DNA from: Macrosoma leucophasiata
Taxonomy: Eukaryota; Arthropoda; Insecta; Lepidoptera; Hedylidae
Length of the DNA stretch: 64,000 nt
Direction of reading: 5' to 3'
Assembly (NCBI GenBank): GCA_036365455.1
Contig: JAWQUS010000017.1
Coordinates: forward strand, 12,648,001 to 12,712,000
The notes under the pieces are model-generated. The model was not told the DNA's origin and did no database searches. It was given only the letters and a program-made list of their open reading frames with translations. Position 1 is the first letter of the stretch. Every line of letters starts with the position of its first letter. The position numbers and the translations under genes are program-made. Positions 44,301 through 55,600 of the stretch are shown here, piece by piece.

Positions 44301-47300
44301 TAGTTTGTTTTAGCTCTGCATCAGACATTGCATTAAGTATTGTCAAAACAATGTTTGGATGGAACAGGATGATTGATACGCGAGTGCCACTCACTTTTGC
44401 CCGGTTTTTTTACATGCAGCATGTCAGTAGTTTTTACATGTTTCTACATATTGAATTATAATTTCAGAAAACCCAAATTTGTTTATCTTTACATTTTTTA
44501 TGGAAAATAAATATTTTATATTTTCAGATCAAAAAGATTTGGAAATGAAAGATGTAATGGGACGCTACACATTAGAAGTTATAGGAGTGTCCGCATTTGG
44601 GATAAAATACGATCCTACAAGTGTAGAATGGACTAAATTCCTTGAGGTAAGTAGCCCGATTCTATCTGTAGTAGATAGAGTAGACTCAAGACCACCAATT
44701 GTAGATACGTAGTTACGTTTTTGTTACTAATAATGGATTAATTAGCATTCACATTATTTATATGCATATAGCATGCTAATCCTTTATAAAAAATAAAATA
44801 TAAAATACGCTTACACTCACAGCCCCACAGTAGGTATAAACCTGTGTCGTGGGTGCCGTTGTACACATACAACACATACACAAACACCCAGACCCGAAAC
44901 AAATATCTGTAGGCCATACAAACATTTGTCCCATGGTGCGGGGATCGAACCCGCGACCCTCCTAATCAAACGGTCATCTCACACCGCTGGACTAACCGGG
45001 TCTTATTAGCATTTTACAAATTAAATGAAGTTGTGACATTCTGTGAAACGCATCAAATTCATCGAACGCTAGCCGGCAGCGTGCGCTCTCTGTCGCGCAC
45101 AAGTATGAACACTACTATATCTATCTCTATTAGTGAGTCTCTTCTCGGTCGCAACCACGGGAACACTAGTATATCTCTCACACTCATCTCATCACGTGAC
45201 ACGTTTCTCTAGTGAAATTACATATTAGCAATTTAGCAAGTGTTGCGAAAAGAACCTATTTAGACCTGATATTTTTCTTCAAAAAGGATCTTTTTTTTTT
45301 CTTTTAATATAAGTTGAAAATTGAAAGTCATTTCTGCGCTGAAGAAACAAATTATTAATTTATACAAAACGAGTTTTTTTATTTCAAAAAATTTGCAAAA
45401 AATTTTGCTTTTATTAGCTTTTAATTGCACTGCTCTATTATTTTCTTATAAGCGCAATTCTTTTATTTACCGTAATTACCAAACTTTAAAAAAATATTCT
45501 GGGGATGACTTAGAATAAATTTTCCTAACAGGTGTACCGTGTATGGTACGGTAGGTCTAAATGGGTTAAGGTCGGGCATCGAATGAATGCGTGTGTCTGT
45601 TTAGTTCGTCTTCTTCGTCTAAATCACTGTTTTTCAATCTGTGGGTCACGACCCCTAGGGGGGTCGCGAAGCTCTACTCGGGGGGTCGCCGGCTGAAAGA
45701 AAAAGTCCAGGTTCTTACAGAATAAAAACCACAATTTTAGTGGGAAGGATATGCTTGTATATTTTTCAAAAGTTTATCAAAGTTTGGTACTATTTTTAAA
45801 ACCTTAACAATTAAACCATTTTCTAATTGCAGTCTATTTATCTTTTTAGTTTTAATGTCCACCATTTAAGAAAATGTCAGTTCACACAAGTATGAAGTGG
45901 CGAATTGCACTAATAATTTAAGAGCTTCCCTCGCCAGTTCTGGATATTCGTGTTTTCTTTTCATCCAAAATACGTCGATACTTTGCGAATGAAATTCCAT
46001 TTAAAGCTAATCAGCCATCATCCATGCCATCAGCAGCTAAATCTAGAAGACATTCTTCCATTTTTATGTTGACATCAGCCAGATCTATTGATTTGTCCGA
46101 AAAGGGGTTAAAATCTGCGCCCATTGCCAGTCTGGAAAGTATATCAAAAGTTTATCTTGTATATTATGCAAGCTCTGTATCATACAAGGAATGTGAGCCG
46201 ACACTGAAAAAAATTGGTATTTTGCATTCTCTTCAACAATCTTGTGAACACATGGAAAAGAATGAAACATTTTGTTTTGGAGAGAGGTGGACAAACGAAA
46301 TTTTGCGTGAAATGCTTGATAGCTGTCAAAATATTTTCTTCTTTTCCTTGAAAGTTCTTGTTCAAATTGTTAAGGTGGCTAAAAGATCTCCCAAAAATGC
46401 TAATTTTAAGAGCCAAACAGAAAAACGATAAGCATATTCAGATTTTGCATGTTGTAAGAACATTAACAATTCTAGAACTCTTGTCAGTACCTTTCCTTTG
46501 GAAAGCCATCTGATCTCTGTGTGTTGCCCATATCTTCACAAATGATTTCGAATAGCCGGGTTTGTAAAGCTTTGCCTTTGATAGAATTCACAATTTGTAT
46601 TATCTCCTTGAGCACGTCATTTAAATCACAAGGTACTTACCTTAGCAGCTAGAACCTGTCGATGAAGAAAACAGTGTGTCCAGGATATTATGTGTGGCAT
46701 TATCTATTTTAATTTTGCAATGAGTCCGCGATTTCTTCCAAGCATAGCTTTAGCACCAGCGCTACAAATAGCGACACATTTTTCCAATCAATATTGTACT
46801 CAGAAGTGCTTTCTAAAAACATCGTACAAACACTGGCCAGTAGTGTTTGCAGGAAGTGCTTTGCAAAATAAGATTTCTTCCGTGATACTGTCATCTGCTT
46901 CAAAGCGCACAAACACTACAAACTGTGCACAGTCGGAAACATTTGTAGATTCGTCAAGCTGCAAAGCAAAATGTTAACTGTTCTTTAATTTTTCGACTTC
47001 TTGTTCTTGAATGTCCTTGGCCATATCGTTTATTCTGCGTGAAGAAGTATGAACATAGATACATTTCCATGGTATAATATGAAAGTTTTAGTATTCACCT
47101 GAACTATAGTATTTTACTGCTGACTAACAGCTTTTAACTTTCGTTCAAAGAAATCCAACGGCTTATCAGCTTCTTTTTAATGCTTGGTTGACAACGCGTT
47201 GTGGCATCCTCACCTTCGCCGACTCAGTTTGCCCCGCGTGAATAACAGGTAAATGTACCAAAATAGGAAAACTCATTACCCGACGTATGCAGTCTTTTAA

Positions 47301-50300
47301 TTAATTATTTCTTTGGCTTTCTATGACCCAAGGGGTTCGCCAGAATATTTCAACCTGTAAAGGGGTCGCGAAATCAAAAAGATTGAAAAATACTGGTCTA
47401 AATGAATAGCATTAGCACGGTGATTGGCGCGTAGCGCGCACTACAAAAATGAGGCTAAGCAATTATTTTTATCTTTGATTTATTTGCATTTAGGATCGTA
47501 TATTGAATGAACGCGTGAGATTTTTTAATAATATTAGGTTGGGGAAAAAGTTTCTTCGCATTTTTTAAGATAATTCATAAACATTTTTTAATATAGTTTA
47601 TTTAAATTTAACTAAAGTATGTATGTACCATTTTGTTCGACAACCTTTTGCCATCTTGTAGGTAGGGACATGATCCCATTGCTATAAAAATTTTGGGACT
47701 TCTCATTAACATACCGCGATAAGTGGATTTGGCAGTCCTCTCGTGATGTTAACCTAACATTGCATAAAGAATTCTGAAGAGACCGAAACAGGTGGAAATC
47801 TGAAGGTGCAAGGTCAGGACTATACGGCGGATGCATTAACACCTCCCAGCCAAACTCTCTTAATTTTTGCTGAGTGGCTATAGATGTGTGAGGTCTAGCG
47901 TTATCATGAAGAAACACCACACCCCTTCTGTTGATCAATCCCGGCCGCTTTCTCTCAACTTCTTGCTTTAATCTCATCAGTTGTTCGCAGTAGAGTTCAG
48001 AATCGATAGTCCTGCCTGGTGGTAATAGCTCATAGTGAATAATGCCCTTCCAATCCCACCACACACACAACATCACCTTATTGCGAGTTAACCCGGGTTT
48101 CGCCACAGTCTGTGAAGCCTGACCGGCCTTTGACCACGACCTTTTTCGCACGTTCTTATTGTACGTAATCCACTTTTCATCACCAGTTATCAGCTTCTTC
48201 AAAAATGATTCGGTTTCATTACGTCGTAATAAAGAATCACAAATGAGTACACGGTTCATTAGGTTTCTTTCAGTGAGCTCGTGAAGTACCCAAATATCGA
48301 GCTTTTTTTTGTACCTAGCTTTTTTCAAATGTGCCAAAACTGTTTTGTGATCAATTCTCAGTTCTTCAGCTACGTCATAACTACTGATATGTCGATCTTG
48401 CTCCACTTTTTCAAAAATGGCATCCTGTTTATCCGTCCAGAGCGAGGTGCATCTTTTTGTCATCAAAATTTCCGGATTGAAAACACTTAAACCAAATTTG
48501 TGCTACTCTCACAGACACTGCACTAGGTCCATAAATATCGCAAATTTTTTTCGCTGTTTGCGTTGCACTTTTACTTTTTTTGTAGTAAAATTTAAAAATG
48601 TATCGAATTTCTTCATTAGATTCACTCATCTTGACAGTACGAAAAACAAATCACACATTTGAATAATTTAAATTTGGAATTATGTTCTTTAAAATTTTAT
48701 CTTTCAATGATACCAAAACCAGCCAGATACAAATACTACAGCCAAAGAGATTTTATTACAAGTTCATACATACTATAATGCGGAAAGACTTTTTCCCCAA
48801 CCTATTAATTAGTGTGGCACGTGCGTGGCGCGCGTCCTTTTGTTTTGTAAACAATGTTTACAAAGTTCAGTTCGTTTTGTCAACTAAACGCGCTTGATGT
48901 CCAAAGGTGATGACCTGAACCCTTTAACATTCTTTAATTTGCATATTAACAGAACTCACATACCTACGTCATTAGGTATCAATTATTACCATATTAGCGC
49001 ATAGCATAGCAATAGCAATTAGCATGCTAAGACTCATGAATTCACATCCTTACGAAATTATAGCGAAATTGCATCAATTACAATCGCTATTTGTTACACC
49101 ATTTTTGTCTACCCCTTCTTCCCAGAAACTTGTACACCTCGTTCACTGTTTCATTGAAGCATACATGCAAATCCGTTTCGCCAGTTATTTTTTTTCTCAT
49201 GTAATTTGTAGTTATGTTGTACTTGCATTAGAGAAATACACTTGATTGAATTGCTCGAGCGGTTGCTCAAGCAATTAAATAAATAAATGATATAGACCTC
49301 TTTATATGGCAGCATGGACTGTTAGTAAGACGCGCTATACCTACTGCTGTCTTACATAATGCATCTAAAATTGAAATGATGTGGGTAATTATCTGTTCTC
49401 TTATTGATGTAGGTATTATGCTGTATTTGTTTATGTCTAGCTCTGGTAATTTCTGTACAGATGCAAAATGTAATGTAAATTGTAATGTATGACTCCATAA
49501 TAACTATCGCAGACAACAACTTAGGTCTTAGGGGTGGCAACGCATCTGCATTTTGACCTCTGGTTTTTGTGTGGGTGTCTATAGGCTGCAGTCATCACTT
49601 AACATGCATGCTTGCTTGCCACCTTCATTACATTATAAAAAAAATACTTAGACCTCACGAATGGGAACGCATCTGCATTTAGATCTCTATATTTTATGTA
49701 GACGCCTGCTGCAGAGTTCACTTAAGATAACTGTTAATGTGGACTGCTAAGTTTGATATTTTCACGACATTAAACTTAGCTCACTCTGCAACTCTGCATG
49801 GTAGACAAAGTCGTAGTTGACCATTGTTTTTTTACTTGCAGGTAGCTCAAAAGTTTGATTACATGCCATTACCAAAGAGACTGTTTTTGTTGTTCCTGTT
49901 AATATTTTGCCCAAAACTTTTAAGATTCATCGATATTTCGTTTTTGAACTGTGAGAGTTGTAATAAATTAACATCGATACTAAAAATGACAAAAGCAGAG
50001 AGAACAGCATTGGATCACACGTAAGATATTAATCAGTAGTTTTTGTTTTATCTTTGATACATGTACATATTTCCGTTTTTCTTTAAATCCCACGCGGCTT
50101 CTAAAGCTAGTAAACTTAAAAAAATCGAAACAGAAATGTGTGTTTATTTTAAATGGCTTTCATGTCAAGTGACTGAAGTCGCCTCATGAACTGTGGCGAC
50201 ATCAAATAATTTTCGTGACCTTTCTTTCAAAAATGTATCTTTATGTTTTACTTTACCAGGAAAGGCGACTTTCTGCAAATTATGGTTGACGCTGCTGCCA

Positions 50301-52427
50301 AAGAAAAGGAAGAATTAGAGGCTAATTCTAAATCTGAAATAGGTAAATAGGTCACTCGTGTTACCCGTAATACATAAAAATATTGGTAGATTCATTCCTT
50401 AAATTCATTTAATAAATATCAATTCTTGCTATGACGCAATAAAGTGCAATTTAGATCGCACAACACTAATTTCCTCCATAATAAACACTATCATAAAGTT
50501 TGTTGATAATGAAGTTGTTGTTCACAACAAACAATTCAAAATATTTTCTAGTCAAAATGGTATGTACATGTAATTTTAAATAAATAAAATCGGAAAGTTA
50601 ATTTTAAGGTATACTAAGGTCATCTTTGGCTTTTAAAGGATTTCACTAAAATCATTCATATAAAATTTGAGTTTGTGTGCTTTTGAGAAAAAAAAAGAAA
50701 TGTTTTTATGAACAGAGAATCATGACGAGATTTGTACAAAAATGAAAAATGTCAAAGGTTGTAAATTTAAATAACTTGAAAATCTCATAGATCGTGAAGA
50801 TTTCTAGTGTTTAATTATTTTTACGAATAAAAAGTTGAAATTGATGTATAATATTAAATGGCTGAAGAATTTTATATCGGTGAATTAAATGGTGAGGTAA
50901 TAATATCTTAAATATTACGCAATGTTCTGTATATTCTCAGATATCTAAAAAATGTTAAAAGTTGAATCCTTTTTAAAAATCTTGTACAAATCACTATTAT
51001 ATATCCATGCTATTATTATTTGTTTATTGTTGTGTTCATTTTACAGATCTGGATGACGACACTATAAACGGACAGTTATTTATTTTCCTGATTGCGGGTT
51101 ATGAAACGACAGGTTCTCTGTTATCTTTTGCAATTTATACATTGGCTACTAAACCTGATTTGCAGATTAAATTAAGAGCCCATATTGAAGAAGTGACGAA
51201 TGGAAAAGATATAAATTACGAAATTCTGTCTAAAGTTGATTACCTAGAAGCGTTTTTATATGGTAAAAAAAAAACTATTTTTACTATATCGTCTTAAATA
51301 AATCAACTTCACCTCGCTTTTTCAATATCATAAGGAGGGAAACAAGGATCACATTGATGATAAAATACTGTATTATATATATGTACATAAAAACAGATTT
51401 CAATGCTTTAAAATGCGCAAAAAAAAACTGTTAGATAAGCCTCTGCGGAACGGCACCAAACATTGTTACTTTATAGTGTTATCGTGTTAACCATAATATA
51501 CCTATGTAGAATTGTATGGTACCACTTAACTATAGTAAATCTTCAAAATAATATGTATTAAGATTTGTCAGTCTTATGACATTACTTCAAAGTGCATGCA
51601 TTAAGAACAATAATAATAATGATTTATTAGTATCAAAATATGAAATAGAATTGTTGATGGATTTATTACAAATCTTAAACTTTTTTTACTTATATTACAG
51701 AAGTATTACGTATTTATCCACCTGTATCAAGGACGGATAGACAATGTACGAAGCCGTATACGTTGCCCGGGACTAATGTACAATTGAATGTCGGTGATGC
51801 TATTTCTATCCCCATATTGGGCATTCATATGGACCCAGATATCTATCCCGATCCTAAAGAATTTCGACCAGAAAGATTTCTTGGTGAAGAAAAGAATCAA
51901 CGGCCTTCCCATTTGTATTTATCTTTTGGAACTGGACCAAGAGTTTGTATTGGTTAGTTGATTTTATTACGTAACGAAGGTGGCAATCAAGCATATAGTT
52001 CACATGGATGTTAAGTGTTAACTGTAGCCTATAGTCATCTACATAAAACCTGAAGTCAAAATGATTTGCCACCGAACTTAGTTTTTATGTCCCTGTGATA
52101 GTTATTATGGAGCCATACATTACCATCTAACCGGGACACGGCGGTCTCTACGCCCTCAAGTCACTACACTGATACTATACCACCAGCTTCTCAATAATTC
52201 CATGCCACTAATCAAAGTATATGTAACAAAACAAAAAGTATTTTAAATGTATATTTGTTTCAGGTCCACGTTTTGCCATGGTGTCAGCAAAAATTGCCAT
52301 GATTGCCTTAATGAAAAACTTCAAGTTTTCAACTTGTCCAAAAACCGACATACCTATTCAGATAAACAAGCGAGCTATGTTGTTAAAAGCACAAAATGGA
52401 ATATGGGTGAAATTAGAAAAAATATAA
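41357..52427 (+). CDS. Cytochrome P450, CYP3 clan, array gene 3
   Basis: Nine exons: 41357-41606, 43067-43218, 43619-43742, 44528-44646, 49842-50020, 50260-50342, 51047-51262, 51701-51952 and 52264-52427, encoding 512 aa. It shares the membrane-anchored monooxygenase organisation of genes 1 and 2. Signatures: W138xxxR142; helix I AGYETT at 319-324; E375xxR378 (EVLR); FRPERF; haem loop [10 protein letters not shown] with Cys457. Intron 8 uses a GTTAGT donor, unlike the GTRAGT donors of its paralogues. Intron 4 is 5195 bp against 1622 and 881 bp in genes 1 and 2, owing to a hAT, a mariner, a SINE and a piggyBac-like element, all outside the exons. Residues after ExxR are closer to gene 1 than to gene 2. 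It appears intact. The stop lies 199 bp from the NSUN6 stop on the other strand. Confidence 0.95.
41822..42108 (+). repeat. R290 repeat, full length
   Basis: It begins in a T-run with ATGTAATGGAAGTGG and ends CTCTACCACCAGTAAA, with all blocks present and a small local duplication 'ggttaggtagtg'. It lies in intron 1 of P450 gene 3. Confidence 0.8.
44810..45003 (-). repeat. tRNA-derived SINE, family C, best copy
   Basis: The complement starts with a tRNA-like head (AAGACCCGGTTAGTCCAGCG, B-box GCGGGTTCGATCCCCGC) followed by a body containing ACAGATATTTGTTTCGGGTC. Copies lie at 625-800 and 56345-56535. It lies in intron 4 of P450 gene 3. Confidence 0.75.
45255..45568. mobile_element. Possible piggyBac-like MITE
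   Basis: AACCTATTTAGACCT and AGGTCTAAATGGGTT face each other with one mismatch across about 310 bp of AT-rich DNA. TTAA follows the right end, but the left flank reads AGAA, so the expected TTAA duplication is only half supported. Confidence 0.4.
45625..47395 (-). mobile_element. hAT transposon, ZBED-like, decayed, 1771 bp
   Basis: It is flanked by an exact 8-bp duplication GTCTAAAT (45617-45624 and 47396-47403), the hAT hallmark. The ends CACTGTTTTTCAATCT and AGATTGAAAAATACTG are inverted repeats. Minus-strand pieces recall ZBED5-type hAT transposases: [20 protein letters not shown] with EEILFCKAL at about 46976-46780, and [18 protein letters not shown] near 46380-46320. Frames are broken by stops and shifts, so no protein can be made. 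It lies in intron 4 of P450 gene 3. Confidence 0.85.
46085..46980 (-). pseudogene. hAT (ZBED-like) transposase remnant
   Basis: The readable part of the hAT above. The LDEST motif carries the expected first catalytic Asp of the RNase H-like fold, and the HLNNLN...LQG block is typical of the ZBED5/GTF2IRD2-related group. At least one stop separates the two blocks, and the C-terminal dimerisation domain is not recognisable. Confidence 0.7.
47537..48802 (-). mobile_element. mariner transposon, full length, copy 1
   Basis: 1266 bp with terminal inverted repeats GGTTGGGGAAAAAGT / ACTTTTTCCCCAACC, flanked by TA on both sides (47535-47536 and 48803-48804). It encodes a near-complete transposase on the minus strand. 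It lies in intron 4 of P450 gene 3, 141 bp from the hAT element. Confidence 0.9.
47612..48629 (-). pseudogene. mariner transposase, one frameshift
   Basis: The N-terminal helix-turn-helix part starts at the ATG at 48629 ([18 protein letters not shown]). The C-terminal part, 284 aa, reads from about 48466 to 47612. The two are in different frames, joined around 48430-48460, so a single small indel breaks the gene. The catalytic region is complete: TGDEKWI, HDNARPH and [13 protein letters not shown] supply the D,D34D triad, and the linker [10 protein letters not shown] is present. The subfamily was not determined. Confidence 0.88.
49490..49625 (-). repeat. R290 repeat, divergent short copy
   Basis: 'gtatgactccataataactatcgcag' to 'cttgccaccttcattacatt' belongs to the variant subfamily. 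It lies in intron 4 of P450 gene 3. Confidence 0.6.
51965..52192 (+). repeat. R290 repeat, divergent copy
   Basis: It begins 'tacgtaacgaaggtggcaatcaagcatatag' and ends 'cactgatactataccaccag', with a deletion around the 'tgctgaacac' block. It starts 13 bp after the exon 8 donor of P450 gene 3 and fills most of the 311-bp intron 8. Confidence 0.65.
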
Positions 52428-52481
52428 AAGAATTGCATATACGTATCCACATATATTATCATTATATTTAAGTTACACTTA

Positions 52482-52619
52482 CCCCCTTATTCATAAACGT
52501 ACATTAGATACGTTTTAGCTTAGCTATAGAATGCTTTGTCTTTGTCAGTTGCATTGTCAAATGTGCAGGATAAAAAAAGAAAAGACAATTAGCAACACAT
52601 ACGTTTATGAATAAGGGGG
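52482..52619. mobile_element. 138-bp MITE, CCCCCTTATTC ends, TTA duplication
   Basis: It has the same family ends as 35263-35409, flanked by TTA (52479-52481 and 52620-52622). It makes up most of the 199-bp gap between the stop codons of P450 gene 3 and NSUN6. Confidence 0.85.
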
Positions 52620-52626
52620 TTAATAT

Positions 52627-55600
52627 TTAGTTTCGATTGCACTTTACAAACGCAGCTATAAAGAATCCTATAGTGTTTCTATATATATCTTCCACGGGTC
52701 TCAGTTCATCATCATGTGGTCCAAATCTTTGCACCATTGACCTGAGAACAATGTAATAAAATTGTTAATTATGTGATAAAATTGTGCCACCATACTTTTC
52801 GATGAACACACAAAGTAAATAGAAAACATTAAATTTGGAGTTGTTACAATATAATATATTGTAACAACAGCAATTTTTATATTTTTGCATTATATATTGA
52901 ATATATAATTCAAAAATATAAAAATTGCTTTATTAAAATAAATCGATATAACTACCTCGTATTAGTGCAATACAAATTATTAGGAATGAAACACTAAAAA
53001 ATTTATTGTAATGTATTCTTAACTGTTTCAGCAATGCCTGTTTATTTCGTAGTCTTGCTAATAATAATGTATCTAAGTCAATAAAATGGTTCCACGTAAA
53101 TACGCACACGGCAGTGCGCCAGGCCATTACGTGTTTCCGTGCCGCTCAGAATCGAAATTTTTACCTTATCGCGACCAATCGAATGCTAGCATTGTCTACG
53201 TTGAAAAGGACAAGTTCCACGTTGAGCCTGCACCTTGTACACTATATCAAAAGATAGAGAAAATTCCGTAGAATTATGGAAAAATACTAAAAAAATAATT
53301 TGAATCGTTGTTTTTTTGTCGGAAATATTTATTTTATGTAATTTTTACAATTTAGACAACAATATGTCACCTTATTGCTACTATGACATTCTTGTTTTTG
53401 AAATATACTTACGACAATTAATTGAAGGTTTATTTGACGATTTGAATAACTGAAAATGATTTAGTACTTTATGCTTCTTCTCTCAATATAGCGTACAAGG
53501 TGCGCACCCAATCTCCATACATTTTAGAACGTCTCATTTGAAGTGTTTGTTATGATTGATTGAATAAATGGAACCAAAATCGAAGCAATGATCGTATGGG
53601 AGTTACATTTCTATACATTATTGTTAGTTGGCATTGTCTAAATGTGTTTAATATAATTTTAATATACATACATAAATGTAATATATATATATATATCTAA
53701 TATACATGTATCTAATAATATTGTGCTAAAGTAATGCAGGATACAGAGTAGAAATATTAAACCGTAATTAGGAGAGAAAGTACCTAAAAAAAACACTGAT
53801 AAATAAAGAGATCACTAATTTTATGCGACAGCATAAAGTTCTACTTCGACCAATGTCTAGGGTACTTCCGTCTAACATCGGTCTTTTATTTCCATACACG
53901 GTAAAATAGAAGACAAAGCATGTGCCTAGAAAGTGACATACGTAAGTGTTATAATGTATCGTACAAATCTTATCAAAAGGTGATGGAAAATTATTCATAT
54001 GCATTTTAAATTATGGTGAAGGTGAAAATGCGCATCGCATCCCATTTTACATTTTAGATTTGTAATGGTTTAATCGTAACATAACATCTAAAACCGTTAA
54101 CGTTTTCATACCAGAGGCCTAATTGACAACATTTCAAATTTGACACGACCCTAAAAGAAAAATACCGTTTCTTTATTTTTTAAGTTCAAATATATATTTT
54201 TTGTATTTTTTTATTTCTTAATTTCTGTGAAAAAAAAATAAAACGGAAAAACATGTGATGACGTCACTTATATGGTGGAATGAAGTAGTTTCCATTGCCT
54301 TTCTTTAGATGAAAACATTAATGTTACATACTCTGTGACAAGATGTGTCAAATTGATACGGATACGTCTAATAATGTAATATAACATGTAGGTTAAAAAA
54401 ATGAAATGTCAATTCTCGTAAGTTCGCTGTCTTGCTTTAACCAATGCGCGCAGATAATGTTACACAAGACAGCTAACCGATTCAATAGCGATTTCAACCA
54501 CTATTGTTACGAGGAAATTAGGCTCCCGGAAAATGTATCACGAAGTATAAAAATCACGTTACATTTTCGCGCGCCGGACACATACCTTGTTTTATGCAAA
54601 TCTCATGAAAGGTACATAATGGAAACGGTTTTTTTTATTTAAGAAACAAGAATATTGTTGTTCTAACATTTAAACATAACGGTTCGTTACATCAGGCAAA
54701 TATTATACTCGAATGTTAAATGTCCATAACAAAACATGTTGTGGGTACAATCTCATTAAAACAAATGAAAAGAATAAAAGAATATATTTTAAATAATAAT
54801 ATAGTGAAAAATAACATCAGTGCCATGCCAATGTTTACCAGATATGACTTAGGCTGAGTTGCACCAAGATATCTGTTAAAGTTATTGTAATCTTAAAGAA
54901 ATTTGTCGAAGTTAAAGACGGATGTGAAATGTTTTAATAACTTTAACAAAACATCTTGGTGCAACCCAGCCTTAATGTGACTTACTCGAATGACTTCATT
55001 CACTCGAATATTGTATAATCAATCATTTTGGTAGTCATTCAGATCGATTATGAATAAGTACAAATGTCAAATTAATTATCTCTTGTGATCACTGAACAGT
55101 AAAAACAGTAGAAGTCGCGAAACCCGCGTGCCACTGATATGCGGAGTTGAGCATATTTCGCTCCCCCTGGCCCCTTCGCAATTTTCAGTGCTGTTTCACT
55201 GAGAGTCACTGTGACAACAACACATGAATAAGGGGGGTAAGCATTTAGTCACTAGGAGAGAACGGGCTCTTAAGATGTAAGGATAACCTCCTTACTTCTA
55301 CCACTCCAAAGCCACGGATAGAGATGGTGTGGTTGTTAAGAAATCACAGTTCGGAACAAATTGAATGTGAAATTATCTCAGAACTATTCTGAAAGACTCA
55401 TTGAAATTTCGTAACAAAACTTGCCATCACTGTGATTAAAGTTTAGAATTAGTTTTGTATATTTATTGCTTGCATTTACAATTTATTTACATAGATATAT
55501 TGATTGGTCTCTATCTAAACTAATATTATAAAGAGGTAATATTTTTTTGTTTGTTTGTTTTGAATAAGCCCAATAACTACTGGACCGATTTTAAAAATTC

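Noticed and set aside
46024..46431. Plus-strand 135-codon frame
   Set aside because: It is the antisense shadow of the hAT transposase remnant, whose minus-strand reading matches the family.
53086..53271. 61-codon plus-strand frame MVPRKYAHGS... in the NSUN6 intron as a gene
   Set aside because: Composition is suggestive but no family, promoter or homologue could be recognised; kept only as a note in the intron entry.
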